NCBI GenBank assembly: GCA_038373885.1
Contig: JAWZYV010013564.1
Location: 186,001-250,000 of the forward strand
Source: Cheiracanthium punctorium
Taxonomy: Eukaryota; Arthropoda; Arachnida; Araneae; Cheiracanthiidae
Direction of reading: 5' to 3'
Length of the DNA stretch: 64,000 nt
The notes under the pieces were generated by a model. It made no database searches, was not told the DNA's origin, and saw only the letters and a program-made list of their open reading frames with translations. Below, in pieces: positions 10,241 to 21,100 of the stretch (within the stretch, counting starts at the first letter, position 1; each line of letters starts with the position of its first letter). A program made the translations under genes and the position numbers.

Positions 10241-12822
10241 TTAGTGTGACGGTTGAGACTGTATTTTACTAACAATGTTTGGAACATTTGGTTTTAAGTT
10301 AGTTGTTGATATTTTCAAGACAGATTTCAAGTGTTCATCTGTCAATTCACTTCTTAATTTTGACTTATTTAAATTCAAAGAGAAAATGTTTGTTCACATA
10401 TATAGGTGCTACCAAACATCGGACATTTTCTTGCATTATTTTTTAAGTGACAAAACTCAGTGGGTAGAGTTCTACAAAAGCCGAGAAGTTCTAAGTCACG
10501 GAATCTAGCCTTGCATAAGTCTGAAGTTTGCAAATCAATGAGTTCTAACTGTACATTTTCAGGAGCTTCCTCAACTGGAACAGAAAAAGGGTCAAACAAT
10601 TTAAATTTAACCTTTTGCATCTCAAAATCTTTGAATCGCTTTTCAAATGAATCAAGTAGCACTTTTATTTGTTCCGAATAATCCATTTGTTTGTCAGAAA
10701 ATTTTTCCTCCAGTTTTTGGAGGTAAGGAAAAAGTTTATGAAACTTTGACATCGTATCTGATCCAAGAATAGCTGGAGCTTCAGTTTGAAAGCAGATACT
10801 GCATTGGCCAGTTGGCTAACAAACTGACTTTTTCCCATCAATTTTTTGTTCAGGTCATTCAGATGAGCTGTCACATCAACTAAAAATGCTAAGTCACACT
10901 TAAAAGATAGTTCTTTTAACATTCTAGTTTGCTTGCCTTTTTCTTCGAGAAATGATATTTCATCAAACAAGTCGGCAAATCTTTTCAGTGCTTCTCCACG
11001 GTGTCTCAGAATAATACATCAGATCCCCATGTGTTACATCTATATATTCTAACATCTCCTTAAATTGTCTGTGGTTTAAACCGTGTGAACGAATAAAATT
11101 AATAGCGTCACTCACTACCTTCATTAAACGGTCAAAACCTAGTTCTTTTGCCCTCAGCTGTTCCTGATGAATAATACAATGTAACCCAATCAGATTTTTG
11201 CCTTGGTCACCTAAATGTTTCCTCAAGAGATTCACCACACCATTCTGATTTCCAGTCCTAGCTGGAGTACCATCAGTAGTGATACAGTAGACACCGGTTA
11301 TAACGTACTCTCACGGGACCTAAAAAAGTAGTACGTTATAGCCGAAGTACGTTATAAATAATACCGCTGGCAAGATTCAATATTGCACAAAAAAATAGCG
11401 GGCTCATAATTTCACTGTAATATGTGTTTTAAACAAGTTGATTTTTTTTAAATTTAAATTAAATAAGCAGAATATTCTTCATCACTTATAATTTTTATTG
11501 AGATAAATAATCTGTCATTTTCTTTTGTTTTAAATGAGCAGATGCTACTTTAAAAATACCGTTTTGGATATCCATAATAGACTTGTAGAGTCTCTTCATC
11601 ATCACTGTGGCATTCAAAAAATCGTGATACTGTTTCTGCAGCATTTAATGCGTGAGGTATGCTTGGTATGGGCTCTTCTGTTTCTTCCTCACTATCATTA
11701 GAATCACTATAGATAGGGCTTTTCAGAAGGCATTTACATTGATAAATGCCAAAAACAAAAACTTTCTTGTTCTTAGCCCTGCCTAGCGATCATTCCCTTC
11801 ATTCATGCACAATTCATCTCGCTAGAGAATCTGAAAACTGACAACGAGTGGTTTTGAACTGAATGGAACGAACTGAAATTTATGAGAAAAAGGGAATAAA
11901 ATGCTTAAGAAAAGCAAAATTTCATTTTTGGCTTTGGTGTAAAAAGTACGTTATAGCCGAAGTACGTACTTTTGCTTAGTACGTTTTAACCGAAGTTAAA
12001 TAACATAAATGTAGGACTTCAATCGGGACTTAGCTTCTAGGTACGTTATAACCGATAGTAAGTTATATCCCAGGTCCGTTATAACCGGTGCGCACTGCAC
12101 TAACAAGTTTGGTAAGATCAAAATTATGTGCAGAACACAAATTGAAAATGCAGGATAAAATATCAGCTCCAGTTGTTCTCCCCTTCATTGAACTCATTCC
12201 AATAAGTTCTTCAGTTATTTCAAAATTTTCTAAAATTCCTCTAACAAACAAAAGCAGCTGAGCTGTTGAAGTTATGTCTTGACTCATCAGTCGCAAGTGA
12301 AAAATACTTAAATTTGGCGACATCCATATGGAGTTGTTCATTAATATCATCAGACAGATTTTCAATTCTTCTTTTAATTGTCATTCTGCCGAGACTCACT
12401 TTTTTCAATTTGTTGATGGCTTCAGGACACAATTTCTCGGCAACCAACAAAATACACTCCTTGTCAAAATCACCATCAGTAAAAAGGCAACCACTTTTTG
12501 CGATTAAGGCCGCGATTCCCACACTCACTTCGACACAATTATCCAATTGCAAAGTTGCCTTTGTGAACACATTTCTTTGAGCAACAAGAGAACGACGAAG
12601 CGATTCGATTTTGCGATCTCTGTCGTCTCCATCGAGCTTTGAAAATGCTGAATGTTTCGTTTCGTAGTGCCGCTTAATGTTATATTCCTTGCAAACACTA
12701 ATTGTAAAATTACATATCAAGCACGTAATTCGATTATCTTGCTCCACAAAAAAATATTTTGAAGTATAAGATTCCGAAAATTTTCTATTGTCGTCCGCTA
12801 TCTTTCTTTCCTTTCCGCTCAT
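10241..12822 (-). pseudogene. hAT transposase, GTF2IRD2/ZBED-like, interrupted by a Tigger element and frameshifts
   Basis: The start MSGKERKIADDNRKF... leads into a zinc-finger segment CLICNFTISVCKEYNIKRHYETKH, then RRSLVAQRNVFTK, a pattern typical of GTF2IRD2-type hAT proteins. Further on come SLATDESRH (transposase core), SMKGRTTGADILSC, a TDGTPAR motif next to the Tigger insertion, IGLHCIIHQEQL, and the C-terminal region LFDPFSVPVEE...LELIDLQ. A frameshift near 10385 is needed to reach the terminal TAA at 10241-10243; others occur near 12240-12365 and around 10670-10970. Such proteins cut and rejoin DNA at hAT ends. This copy cannot make one. Confidence 0.85.
11285..12100 (-). mobile_element. 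Non-autonomous Tigger/pogo element with a residual transposase C-terminus, 816 bp
   Basis: The ends are inverted: left CAGTAGACACCGGTTATAACG and the complement of the right end, which reads CAGTGCGCACCGGTTATAACG after three extra bases. TA flanks both ends (11283-11284, 12101-12102). It splits the hAT frame between KLV and ITTDGTP. On the minus strand, near 11560-11720, an acidic segment with SDSNDSEEE...ALNAAETVSRFFE resembles the C-terminus of Tigger/jerky transposases, so this is an internally deleted derivative. Extra copies of the ACGTTATAxCCGAAGTACG motif lie just inside the ends. Confidence 0.75.
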
Positions 12823-13138
12823 CTTAGCAAATAAGTAACTTGTGACAACAACAACAAAAAACAAACAAAAAACTAATAACTAAATACAGTCGCTGCCCAT
12901 TTCCGAAAGACAAAAAGACCAACAGAGAATGGGAGGAAAGATCTGCGAAATATCATTCAGGGACGATTCTACTCTGCAAAGGGGTGAGATGGGTACTTTC
13001 CGGAGTTCAGTTTGATGTGTGCTGTCTTTTGTGATACTTTTTGAATCCCCTCTCACTCACAAATGTCAAAAAGCGCCTTTATTTACGAAATTATTAGATT
13101 TTCATACATTGACGAAAATGATTCAATACAGATTTGCG

Positions 13139-13308
13139 CAGTGGCGGATTAATGCAAGTTTGTCGGGGGGGGGGGGGGGGGGGGGGCAGTTAGTTAGAAG
13201 ATTGACCTATACATCCATTTTATGGAAGTAAAATAGGATTTTTTACATTAATTTCTTTTGTCGAGGGGCGGTTGCCCCTCTGCCCCCCCCCCCTTTAATC
13301 CACCCTTG
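13139..13308. mobile_element. hAT-type MITE, 170 bp
   Basis: The ends are CAGTGGCGGATTAA and TTTAATCCACCCTTG, approximate inverted repeats. The flanks GATTTGCG and GAATTGCG agree at 7 of 8 positions, consistent with a hAT target duplication. The interior has long G and C runs but no ORF. It lies inside the GTF2IRD2-like hAT. Confidence 0.65.
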
Positions 13309-13786
13309 GAATTGCGCAGATTTAAAAAAAAAAAAGTTGAAGTAAGTGCTAAATTTAAATTTGCGTTTAATACAATTATGTAAAATATAATTCAAGCTGT
13401 ATCTCAAATCTACAAGAAAGATTGGGATTTATTTGGGAGGGGGCGGATAAAGGGTAAAAATAACCTTCAGAATGGCTCTTAGTCATTTCACGTATTCCTC
13501 TTTTACTATCCGTGCTATATGGCAGGGTTGCCAGATCAAAATTCTTGAAAATAGCCAAATGGCTTCTTAAATTAGCCAAAAATAGCCACTTTGATTGCAG
13601 CGCCATCTTTTGGATTTTCGAGAAAACTTTTAAAAAGTCTAGAATACAGCATAGATGTGATTCACAGGCGTATTTTTGTGATTAAATAAATAACAATAAT
13701 ATTAGTTTAAAGATTAGTAGATCACAAAAATAAAGAGTTATTACTTAGAAATTTTGCGGAATGATAAATCGAATTCAATGCATTGG

Positions 13787-14349
13787 TTAGGAAACACTTT
13801 CCAACGTGAGAGGGCACAAGCGATTACTATTTGAGGAAAAAAATCTTACACACAGGCATAAATGCTTTGTTGCGGAAATGTCAGTAGATTCATCAATATA
13901 TAAAGAAAACTTAGCCTCTCTTAACTCTTGAATCATCTCTTCGAATAATGATAGGCTTATGACATTCTTAATGAGGCATGCACACTTTGTTTGGAGTTTC
14001 AGATCCTCTAGTGCACTACCTTTTGAATACTTTTTCACTATTTCACCTAGGTGATCAACGGATTTAATACTGCAGTGGCACTCAATAGCTACACTAAATT
14101 TTATATCAAATTCTTTCAATGATTTATTTACAGCTGATTTTTTTTATAAACAGTGAACAGTGCAATTAATTTAGAGGATTTCAAGTCTTTCTGTTTATTC
14201 TTATGTTTGGCTAATTTTTAGTGAGTCACTAAATTATGCTTTTCAAGCTGGGATATTGAGCAAAAACAAAACTTGCAAAAACACGCATTGTCTTTCAACT
14301 TTAACCATGGATGCTCAATCTCCCATTTATTATAATATTTTCTACTCAT
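13787..14349 (-). pseudogene. hAT transposase N-terminal fragment (BED/TTF-type zinc finger)
   Basis: From the ATG at 14347-14349 the minus strand reads MSRKYYNKWEIEHPWL..., then a finger-like CKFCFCSISQLEKHNLVTH, an in-frame stop and frame changes near 14140-14220, then a 110-codon stretch with FSLYIDESTDISATKHL. SLYIDESTD is the classic first catalytic-aspartate region of hAT transposases of the ZBED/SCAND3 type. The rest of the catalytic core and the dimerisation domain are missing. Confidence 0.75.
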
Positions 14350-14443
14350 TATAGGCTAGCGTTTAATAACTGTAACTTAATAATTACTCAAGCTTTATGT
14401 AACCACGGCAACATATTCAATACTTAGTACAACTGCACAACAA

Positions 14444-14760
14444 GGGCCGACCGAGTTGTATGGTGGGTAAAGCACCGTACTCCGGTTGCGGGTTCAACTC
14501 CCGGCGGTCGGGGTTCGATCCCCGACTGGGCGTGGCTGTCATTGTGTCCGTCCCTTCATAGGGGCGAAGTTGGTCCAACTACTAGGTGTCCCCATAATAA
14601 AGTGACCAACAATTCCGGCCTGTTGTGGCCAAAGTCTTCAAGGCAGAGACCGGCTATTAGAAAAAAAAACCGCACTATAAATAAATGTGCCCTAGTCAGC
14701 TCAGCTACTCTGTAAAACTCTCTTTCGCTAAGAATCAAAATCTAACAAAAAAACCTGTTG
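14444..14760 (+). mobile_element. tRNA-derived SINE
   Basis: The head GGGCCGACCGAGTTGTATGG, with GGGTAAAGCAC and then GCGGGTTCAACTCCCGGCGG, has a tRNA-like arrangement with a good B-box (GGTTCAACTCC) and a weaker A-box. A second B-box-like GGGGTTCGATCCCC follows at about 14511. The tRNA-unrelated body (GTGGCTGTCATTGTGTCCG...) and A-rich stretches continue downstream. No clean flanking duplication could be set, so the 3' end is approximate. It lies in the 5' half of the nested hAT. Confidence 0.6.
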
Positions 14761-15779
14761 AAACTTGAACTAAAACCAAAACAAAGCCACCCCATTTGTT
14801 CGGAAAGAGGACAAAATACCGGGTGATAGACACTGCTAAGAATTGTGACGTCCCCCCCAGACTAGACAAGAAACAAGTAGCTATACATATATATACTGTT
14901 TGTTTTCATATTCGCCAAGAATTACAGAATTAAGCCATAATTAGCTAAAATTTTGTTTTCCTTTTTAGCCAGCAGCCTTAATTAAGCCATAATTAGCCAA
15001 AAAACGAGTGGCTAAACAAAAATTTTTCTTTTTAGCCAGCAGCTTCTGAAATTAGCCAAAATGGTTAAAATTAGCCCCATCTGGCAACCCTGCTATATGC
15101 TACATTAAATAAACACTTTCAGCTAAGACTTTCTTCTAGTTCTATACCACAGAAAAATATAACCCATTAATATTCAGCACATTACTTCTATAAGTCAAAC
15201 TTCCCGAGTAGAGATAAGGAAAAAAAAGCAAGTTCAGCATTTCTGTACCTCAGAACCAGACTAACGTAAGTCACACTAGACTAATTTTTCAGGAGAGCAC
15301 CAAAACGTTTCATCTGGCTCAATCATAGCTGAGGAATTACATTATCACAACCCTCGGAAAATACAAAAGGGGATTTTTAAAAGGACTTAGGTTTTTGTGG
15401 CTTAATGTAAAACCAATTTCTACATACAATGATGTAAAATTGACTGAAAATTGTAAAATATGGACTTACGTTCGTCTGGTGTGGTAAAGATTTTACAAGT
15501 GTGCAGTTTTGCATTTTCGTTTTCAGTTTTGTTTCTTTCGCAGCCGCAGGAAGAAATGTGGTGAGGGGCGAGAGAAGTAGCGGAGAGTGTTTGTGTGTTT
15601 ACGGTAACGCCTTTTTCGCTCCGACGAGGAAAAAATAAGCAAGAGAAAAAAGTCTTTTTTTATAATAAGAATAATAACTGAATCGTCAAATTAAGCCAGT
15701 ACGTAAAAGTTTGAAGAAGTTTCGGCGGGCCACAAGTTAACCCCTCGCGGGCCGCAGGTTGTGCACCTCTAATGTATCC

Positions 15780-17772
15780 TATCAATGTAGCGGCCATACA
15801 TCATCTGGAAAAATAGACTTGGAACAAGAAGTTGTACATGCAGTAGAGCAAGCTGACTTAAACTCATCTGTATCTATTCAAGTTACCACTGAAGCTGTCC
15901 TAACTACTTCAGATGAAACAGCAGCTGAAGACAGAGTTACTTCTAAAGAATTTCCTGAACTGACTGTGAGGCATAATACAACTAATCAAAAAAAGACTGG
16001 CAGTAAACACAGGAATGTGTTTCATCCAGCTCGGTGCACCGAATTCCCTTGGTTAGTACTATCTAATGATGAAGGTAGGGATGTTTTATTGTGTAAGCTG
16101 TGTTTAAAACATCATAAAATTGGTAATTTTAAAAGTTCTCAGTGGGTGAAAAGAGGTATTGTGACAGTCAGATTAGACAAAATTAAAGAGCATTCAAAAT
16201 CAGAAATGCATAATGCTTCATTTGTAGCTGAGACAAATGAAATCAACTCAAAGGAATTGTCAGAGAAAGAGTTTGAGGAAGGCAGAGTTATTTCAAGCTG
16301 TAAAATGTGCAATGAAGTGCTTAAATTTCTTGATACAACATGCTCTATGCAACATTATTTGAGCCACTAATAACTTTTTGCATTAAAGATTTCCGTAGTC
16401 CTATTTTAGCACCCCTTGAAAAAGCAAAAAATGCAAGCTACAAAGTTACACAGCTATATATGATTTACTTAATGTAATGGCCAGTGAAAAAGAAGAAGAA
16501 ATTATAAAAGAAATAAATGAAAGTCCTTGTTTTTCTGTCCTAAGAGATGAAAAAACCGATTTAAATAACAGGAAACACATGTCTGTTGCTGTTAAGTATC
16601 TAAAAGAAGGATCACCTAAAATATCTTTTCTAAAAGATTGTCACTTAAGTGATGGCAAAGCAGAAACAATATTTTCAGAGTTAACCCCACTCATTGAAGA
16701 ATGTGGTGACTAACAAAATGTCTGGTTTTACGAGTGATGGTGCAAATGCTATATGGTGGGAAAACATCGAGGTCTGGCAACTTTAATAAAAGAAAAAAAT
16801 GAAAAAGTCATTACCTTTCATTGCCTAAACCATAGGATAGCACTTGCAACCAAAGACAGCTTTCAGGCTCTCAGTAGATTTGTGAAAATAGATGAAACAC
16901 TCACTGCACAAACAGTTTAATGAACTCACAGACCTTATTTGATAAAGGCGAAAGCATAACTATAAAACGAGTTGGGTTCACTAGATGGTTGCTGCATTAT
17001 AATGACGTTAATTCCATTCAAATAAATTATCAGCCTATTTTAGCTGATTTAGAAAACACTTTAGCAAGTGGTGAATCCACTACAAATGCAGGCCCAACCA
17101 CTAGCGGACTTTTAAAACAATTCAAGTCTTATGAATTTTTCCAAGGCATTCACTTTGTGTGATGTTTTATCAGTAATTTCAAATTTAACTTTATTCTTTC
17201 AGAGATCTGATATTGACCTGACAACAGTAGAACCAAACATTCAGAATGCTTTATCCCAATTAAACAAATTTAAAAAAAAGCCAGGAGGTACGTTTTGTAG
17301 AAGGCTTGATGATAGAGCAAGGCAACTTGGAATTGATTCTCCCAATAGGCTAGACTGATGGAGCATTTGAGCAGGATGCACGGATGTTCATTGATCTCTT
17401 GCACAACAACCTTTGCAAGAGAACTGAAAATCAGACTGTAATTACACAGCTTGGCATTTTAGATTTATCTAGGATAGGGCCAGAAAGTGTCATAAGCCTG
17501 TATGGTAATACAGAAATTATAGAATTGGCAGAATATTTCGGTGTTGAAGAAGACGAGGTGTTAGAAGAGTGGGAGGATTTTAAATTTATGTTCTTGAAAA
17601 GAGCAGATTTAGATCATGATGATCTGAAGATGCACAAATTGTGCTCAACACTGCATAAGTCTGAAGAGACCATAGGAAAGAAATTTGCAATTCTCAAAAA
17701 ATTTCTAAATATTGCATCCTCAATTGCAGTTTCAAATGCAGAAGTAGAACGAATATTTTCCCAAGTTAAACT
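15780..17772 (+). pseudogene. Decayed hAT transposase-like gene (ZNF862-like), main part
   Basis: Joined frames give a hAT/ZNF862-like protein: an N-terminal linker; a TTF/BED-like region with EFPWLVLSNDEGRDVLLCKLCLKHH...IKEHSKSEMHN (about 16030-16210); a core segment with SPCFSVLRDEKTD (16510-16570), the degraded equivalent of an SDE(S/T)TD motif; SGFTSDGANAM (near 16725), the second catalytic region; FHCLNHRIALA; and the C-terminal dimerisation motif AVSNAEVERIFSQVKL at 17727-17772. At least four frame breaks or stops separate these parts (16370, 16713, 16917, 17356). The C-terminal end is displaced to 22665 by a gypsy insertion. Its 5' end is displaced to 9428-9657. Confidence 0.8.
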
Positions 17773-18011
17773 TGTAACAATCGTAAAATGACGTCAAAGC
17801 ATCGTCATCCTTTTAGTTACAATCCACCCAACTAACTCCATGGCGCGAGGTCGCGATTTTCATTGGCGCGAGCTCGCGATTTTCATTTATCCAGTAATTC
17901 GCCTAATTTTTGGTGTTCTAAAGTTTTAGTAAAAGATGTTTGCAAGAAATTATTGTAAGATGATTTTGTAATGGTTGTAAAAAAAATAAAATGATGTTTA
18001 CAGCTAGCTAA
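17773..18011 (+). repeat. 5' LTR of the gypsy element
   Basis: It begins TGTAACAATCG and ends ...CAGCTAGCTAA. It holds an extra copy of a GCGCGAG(G/C)TCGCGATTTTCATT unit relative to the 3' LTR, but lacks the CGATAATCGATA insert found there. AATAAA near 17986 may serve as poly(A) signal. The end was set by the target duplication of the whole element. Confidence 0.85.
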
Positions 18012-18014
18012 AAG

Positions 18015-18027
18015 TGGCGCCCAACGT
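18015..18027 (+). promoter_or_regulatory. Primer-binding site (tRNA-Lys type)
   Basis: TGGCGCCCAACGT lies three bases after the 5' LTR and is complementary to the 3' end of lysine tRNA of the Lys1,2 type. The 13-base match then breaks off into an A run. Confidence 0.75.
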
Positions 18028-18100
18028 AAAAAAATGGTACAGATAAGTGAGTGACGTTTTATTTTTACGTGAGTGACGTTTTACTTTAAATTCAAAAAAT

Positions 18101-21100
18101 ATGGCGTATTTGGGTAAGGCGCGGAAGGAGGATCTAATCCTGCTTGCCCAAGAGATTGGGGAGGAAGAAGTTAGTATAGATTTAAAGATTATAGATCTTA
18201 GAAATTTAATTATGAAGTCTAAGAATTATGAGGAAGTGTTTGTAAAAGATGTCCTATCAAATATAATTGAAGTTCGGAAATTAAAAGAACAAGAAATAAT
18301 TAATGACAAGAATCTCGAAATAGAAAGGCTTAGGTCCCAACTCGAAGCTCATAGGTTAGGCTTGCCAACCGAAATTAATAGAGCTAGTGTAGAAATGAAT
18401 CAGTCTATCTTGGAAGTACAAAAACTTTTACCAGTTTTCTGTCCAAAGGAAGATGATATGGGTTTATTTTTGAATTTGTTTGAAAGGCAGTTAAACTTCT
18501 TTAATGTGCCTGATTCTAAATGGGTTGCTTATTTGATCGGTGTGCTACCAGCCGATATCGCCAAACTTATTGCTAGGGAGCCAAATGAGAAGACTCAGAA
18601 TTATAAATACGTTAAAAACTTGTTATTACAAAGGTTTAAGCTTACGGCAGATAAATTCAGACAGTTATTCTGTCAGCATAACAAATCGCCTGACGGTACT
18701 TGGCGAGATTTCTATTTTGAATTAAGGACATACCTTGAAGGTCGTATTTCAGAACTGGGTATCAGTGATTTCGAAAGCCTTAAAGACTTAATAATTTCCG
18801 ACCAAATAAAAAGAAAAACCCCATCAGAAATGAGAGATCATTTTATGGATGAATGGGCAGACTGGAATTCTCCTAGTGAATTAGCTGAAAAGCTTGATGC
18901 TTATGTAAATATTCGAAATAATTTAGGAAAAGACTCTGTCTATTTTAGAAAGAAATTTAGTGGATATAAAACTAGTTCGCCAAAACGAGACTACCAGTCT
19001 AAATGGTCTGAAAGAACACAAATAAAATCTGTCTCAGATGATAGAAATCCTTTAACATGTTACGGTTGTGGTAACCCTGGATACATAAAGGCAAAATGTC
19101 CAAATTGTTCAAAAAACAGAGAAGAACAAACTAGATTTAATTCTGTACATATGTACACTTGTTTGGGTTCACCCCCTCCAACTGTTTTGTTAGACATATC
19201 CATTTTTGAAGCAACTGGAGCTGTTTGCGCGGATACTGGTGCTAGCCGTTCTATTGGTGGAGAATCCTTATATAAATTTCTCAAGGAAAGAGGCCAAATA
19301 TTCACGGATCTAGAACTTTCTATGCAGTTAGCTGATGGTCATCGAACTACGTCTAGAGTGTTGAGTGCTGACGTGCCAATTACTATACAAAACCGAACAT
19401 TTATTACGAATCTTATTTTCTTGCCCCATGCTAAGGGAAATCGCACTCTGTTGGGTGTAGACTTTTTACAAAAATCTGGTATTGTGTTAGATATCAAGAG
19501 CGGGTTTTGGCACTTTGATGACACACCTCGTCACAAATTCTCGTTTACAAAAGAGGATCCAAATCTGGAAGAAACTGTCGAAAATATCGAAGTAAATTCT
19601 TATTCTTTGAGAGAAAGCGAAGGTTCAAGATTAGATTCTGAAGAAAAGAAAATTTTAAATGATTTGCTCTGCAAATATGAGAGAATCTTTCAGGCAGGGG
19701 GAGAGGCCACTCCACTAGTAGAGCATCATATTAATACAGGAAATCACCCGCCAGTGTCAGTTCCACCTTATCGGTTGTCCCCAGCAAAAAGAGAGTTGCT
19801 GAAAGCTAAAATAAATGACCTTCTTGTAAAAGGAATTATTGAAGAGTGTGAATCTCCGTACTCGGCACCAGTTGTCCTTGTTCCAAAACCGAATGGTGAC
19901 GTACGTCTTTGTATCGATTACAGAAAGCTAAACTCTGTGACTATACCCGATTCTTATCCTTTACCGAGGATGGACGATCTTTTGCATCAAGCCAAACGTA
20001 CTGAATTCATGTCTACGCTTGACTTACGTTCTGGTTACCACCAGGTAAATGTGTATGCACCTGATCGTGACAAAACAGCTTTCGTGTGTTCTCTAGGAAC
20101 ATTTCGCTATCGCAGAATGCCTTTTGGTCTGCGTAATGCACCAGCAACTTTTCAGAGACTTATGGATAACTTTCGAAAGGGACTTCCTGGAATAAATATA
20201 CTTACTTATTTGGATGATATTATAATTTTGTCATCCACTTTTGAGCAGCACATGTCAGATCTTGAAGCTGTTTTTCAGAGACTTGAAAAATGGAAACTTT
20301 TTGTAAATAGAGAAAAGTGTAATTTTGCATGTAACAAAGTAAAGTACTTAGGTCACTGGATTACCCCTAATGGCATTGAAGTAGACTCTGAAAAGGTTGA
20401 AGCCATCACTCGGATTCCGCCTCCCAAGAATGTTAAACAACTGCAGTCCTTCCTACAAACCTGTTCATGGTATCGACGATTCATACCTAACTTTGCAGAA
20501 CTATCTCGACCGTTAAGCAATCTCACTAAGAAGAAATCAACGTGGTTTTGGGGTACCCATGAAGAAAATGCATTTCAAGCTTTAAAACGCTGCTTGGTTT
20601 CGGCACCAATACTGGAACAGGCTGATGAAACAAAACCATTCATTGTTCGAACTGATGCAAGCAGCTATGCTCTTGGAGCAGTGCTCCTCCAGGGGGAGAA
20701 TTCTGAAGAACGAGTGATTGAGTATGCTAGTAGATTATTGAATTCTGCAGAACGTAACTATTCAACTACTGAGCGTGAGGCACTTGCTGTAATTTGGGCT
20801 CTTAACAAGTTCCGAGGGTACATTGATGGAAGTGAAGTTACTGTGGCATCAGACCACCAGCCTTTAAGATGGCTCATGAGTCTTAAGTCTCCATCTGGAC
20901 GACTTGCCAGATGGGCTTTGCAATTGCAGGAATTCAATTTGAAGATAGAATACATACCTGGAAAGGCGAATGTTATAGCTGATATGTTGTCCCGGCCTAG
21001 TTGTGGACATCCTCCTAAAGATAGCTGTGAGCTCTGCTCGGTCGTTGTGGACATACCAGCAAGTAAACCAAGTGATTTACGTTTTAACCAAATGAAAGAT

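Larger units (their letters stand above)
13523..15092 (-). mobile_element. Second hAT element nested in the first, 1570 bp, truncated transposase
   Basis: The termini CAGGGTTGCCAGAT and ATCTGGCAACCCTG are perfect inverted repeats over 14 bp. The flanks CTATATGG (13515-13522) and CTATATGC (15093-15100) are a near-perfect 8-bp duplication. The subterminal regions are rich in short TTAGCCA-type repeats. It encodes only the N-terminal part of a transposase and hosts a tRNA-SINE. Confidence 0.85.
9658..15771 (-). mobile_element. hAT transposon (GTF2IRD2-like), 6114 bp, with further elements nested inside
   Basis: The termini TAGGGGTGCACAACCT (left) and the complement of AGGTTGTGCACCTCTA (right) are inverted repeats with one mismatch. 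Both sides carry the identical 8-bp target duplication ATGTATCC (9650-9657 and 15772-15779), the hAT signature. The inverted copy at 8748-9090 preserves the empty site. The transposase gene runs on the minus strand and is decayed. Inside lie a Tigger derivative, a MITE and a second hAT element. Confidence 0.92.

Noticed and set aside
14444..14520. Functional tRNA gene
   Set aside because: Box A is poor, the cloverleaf is not complete, and a SINE body continues after the tRNA-like head.
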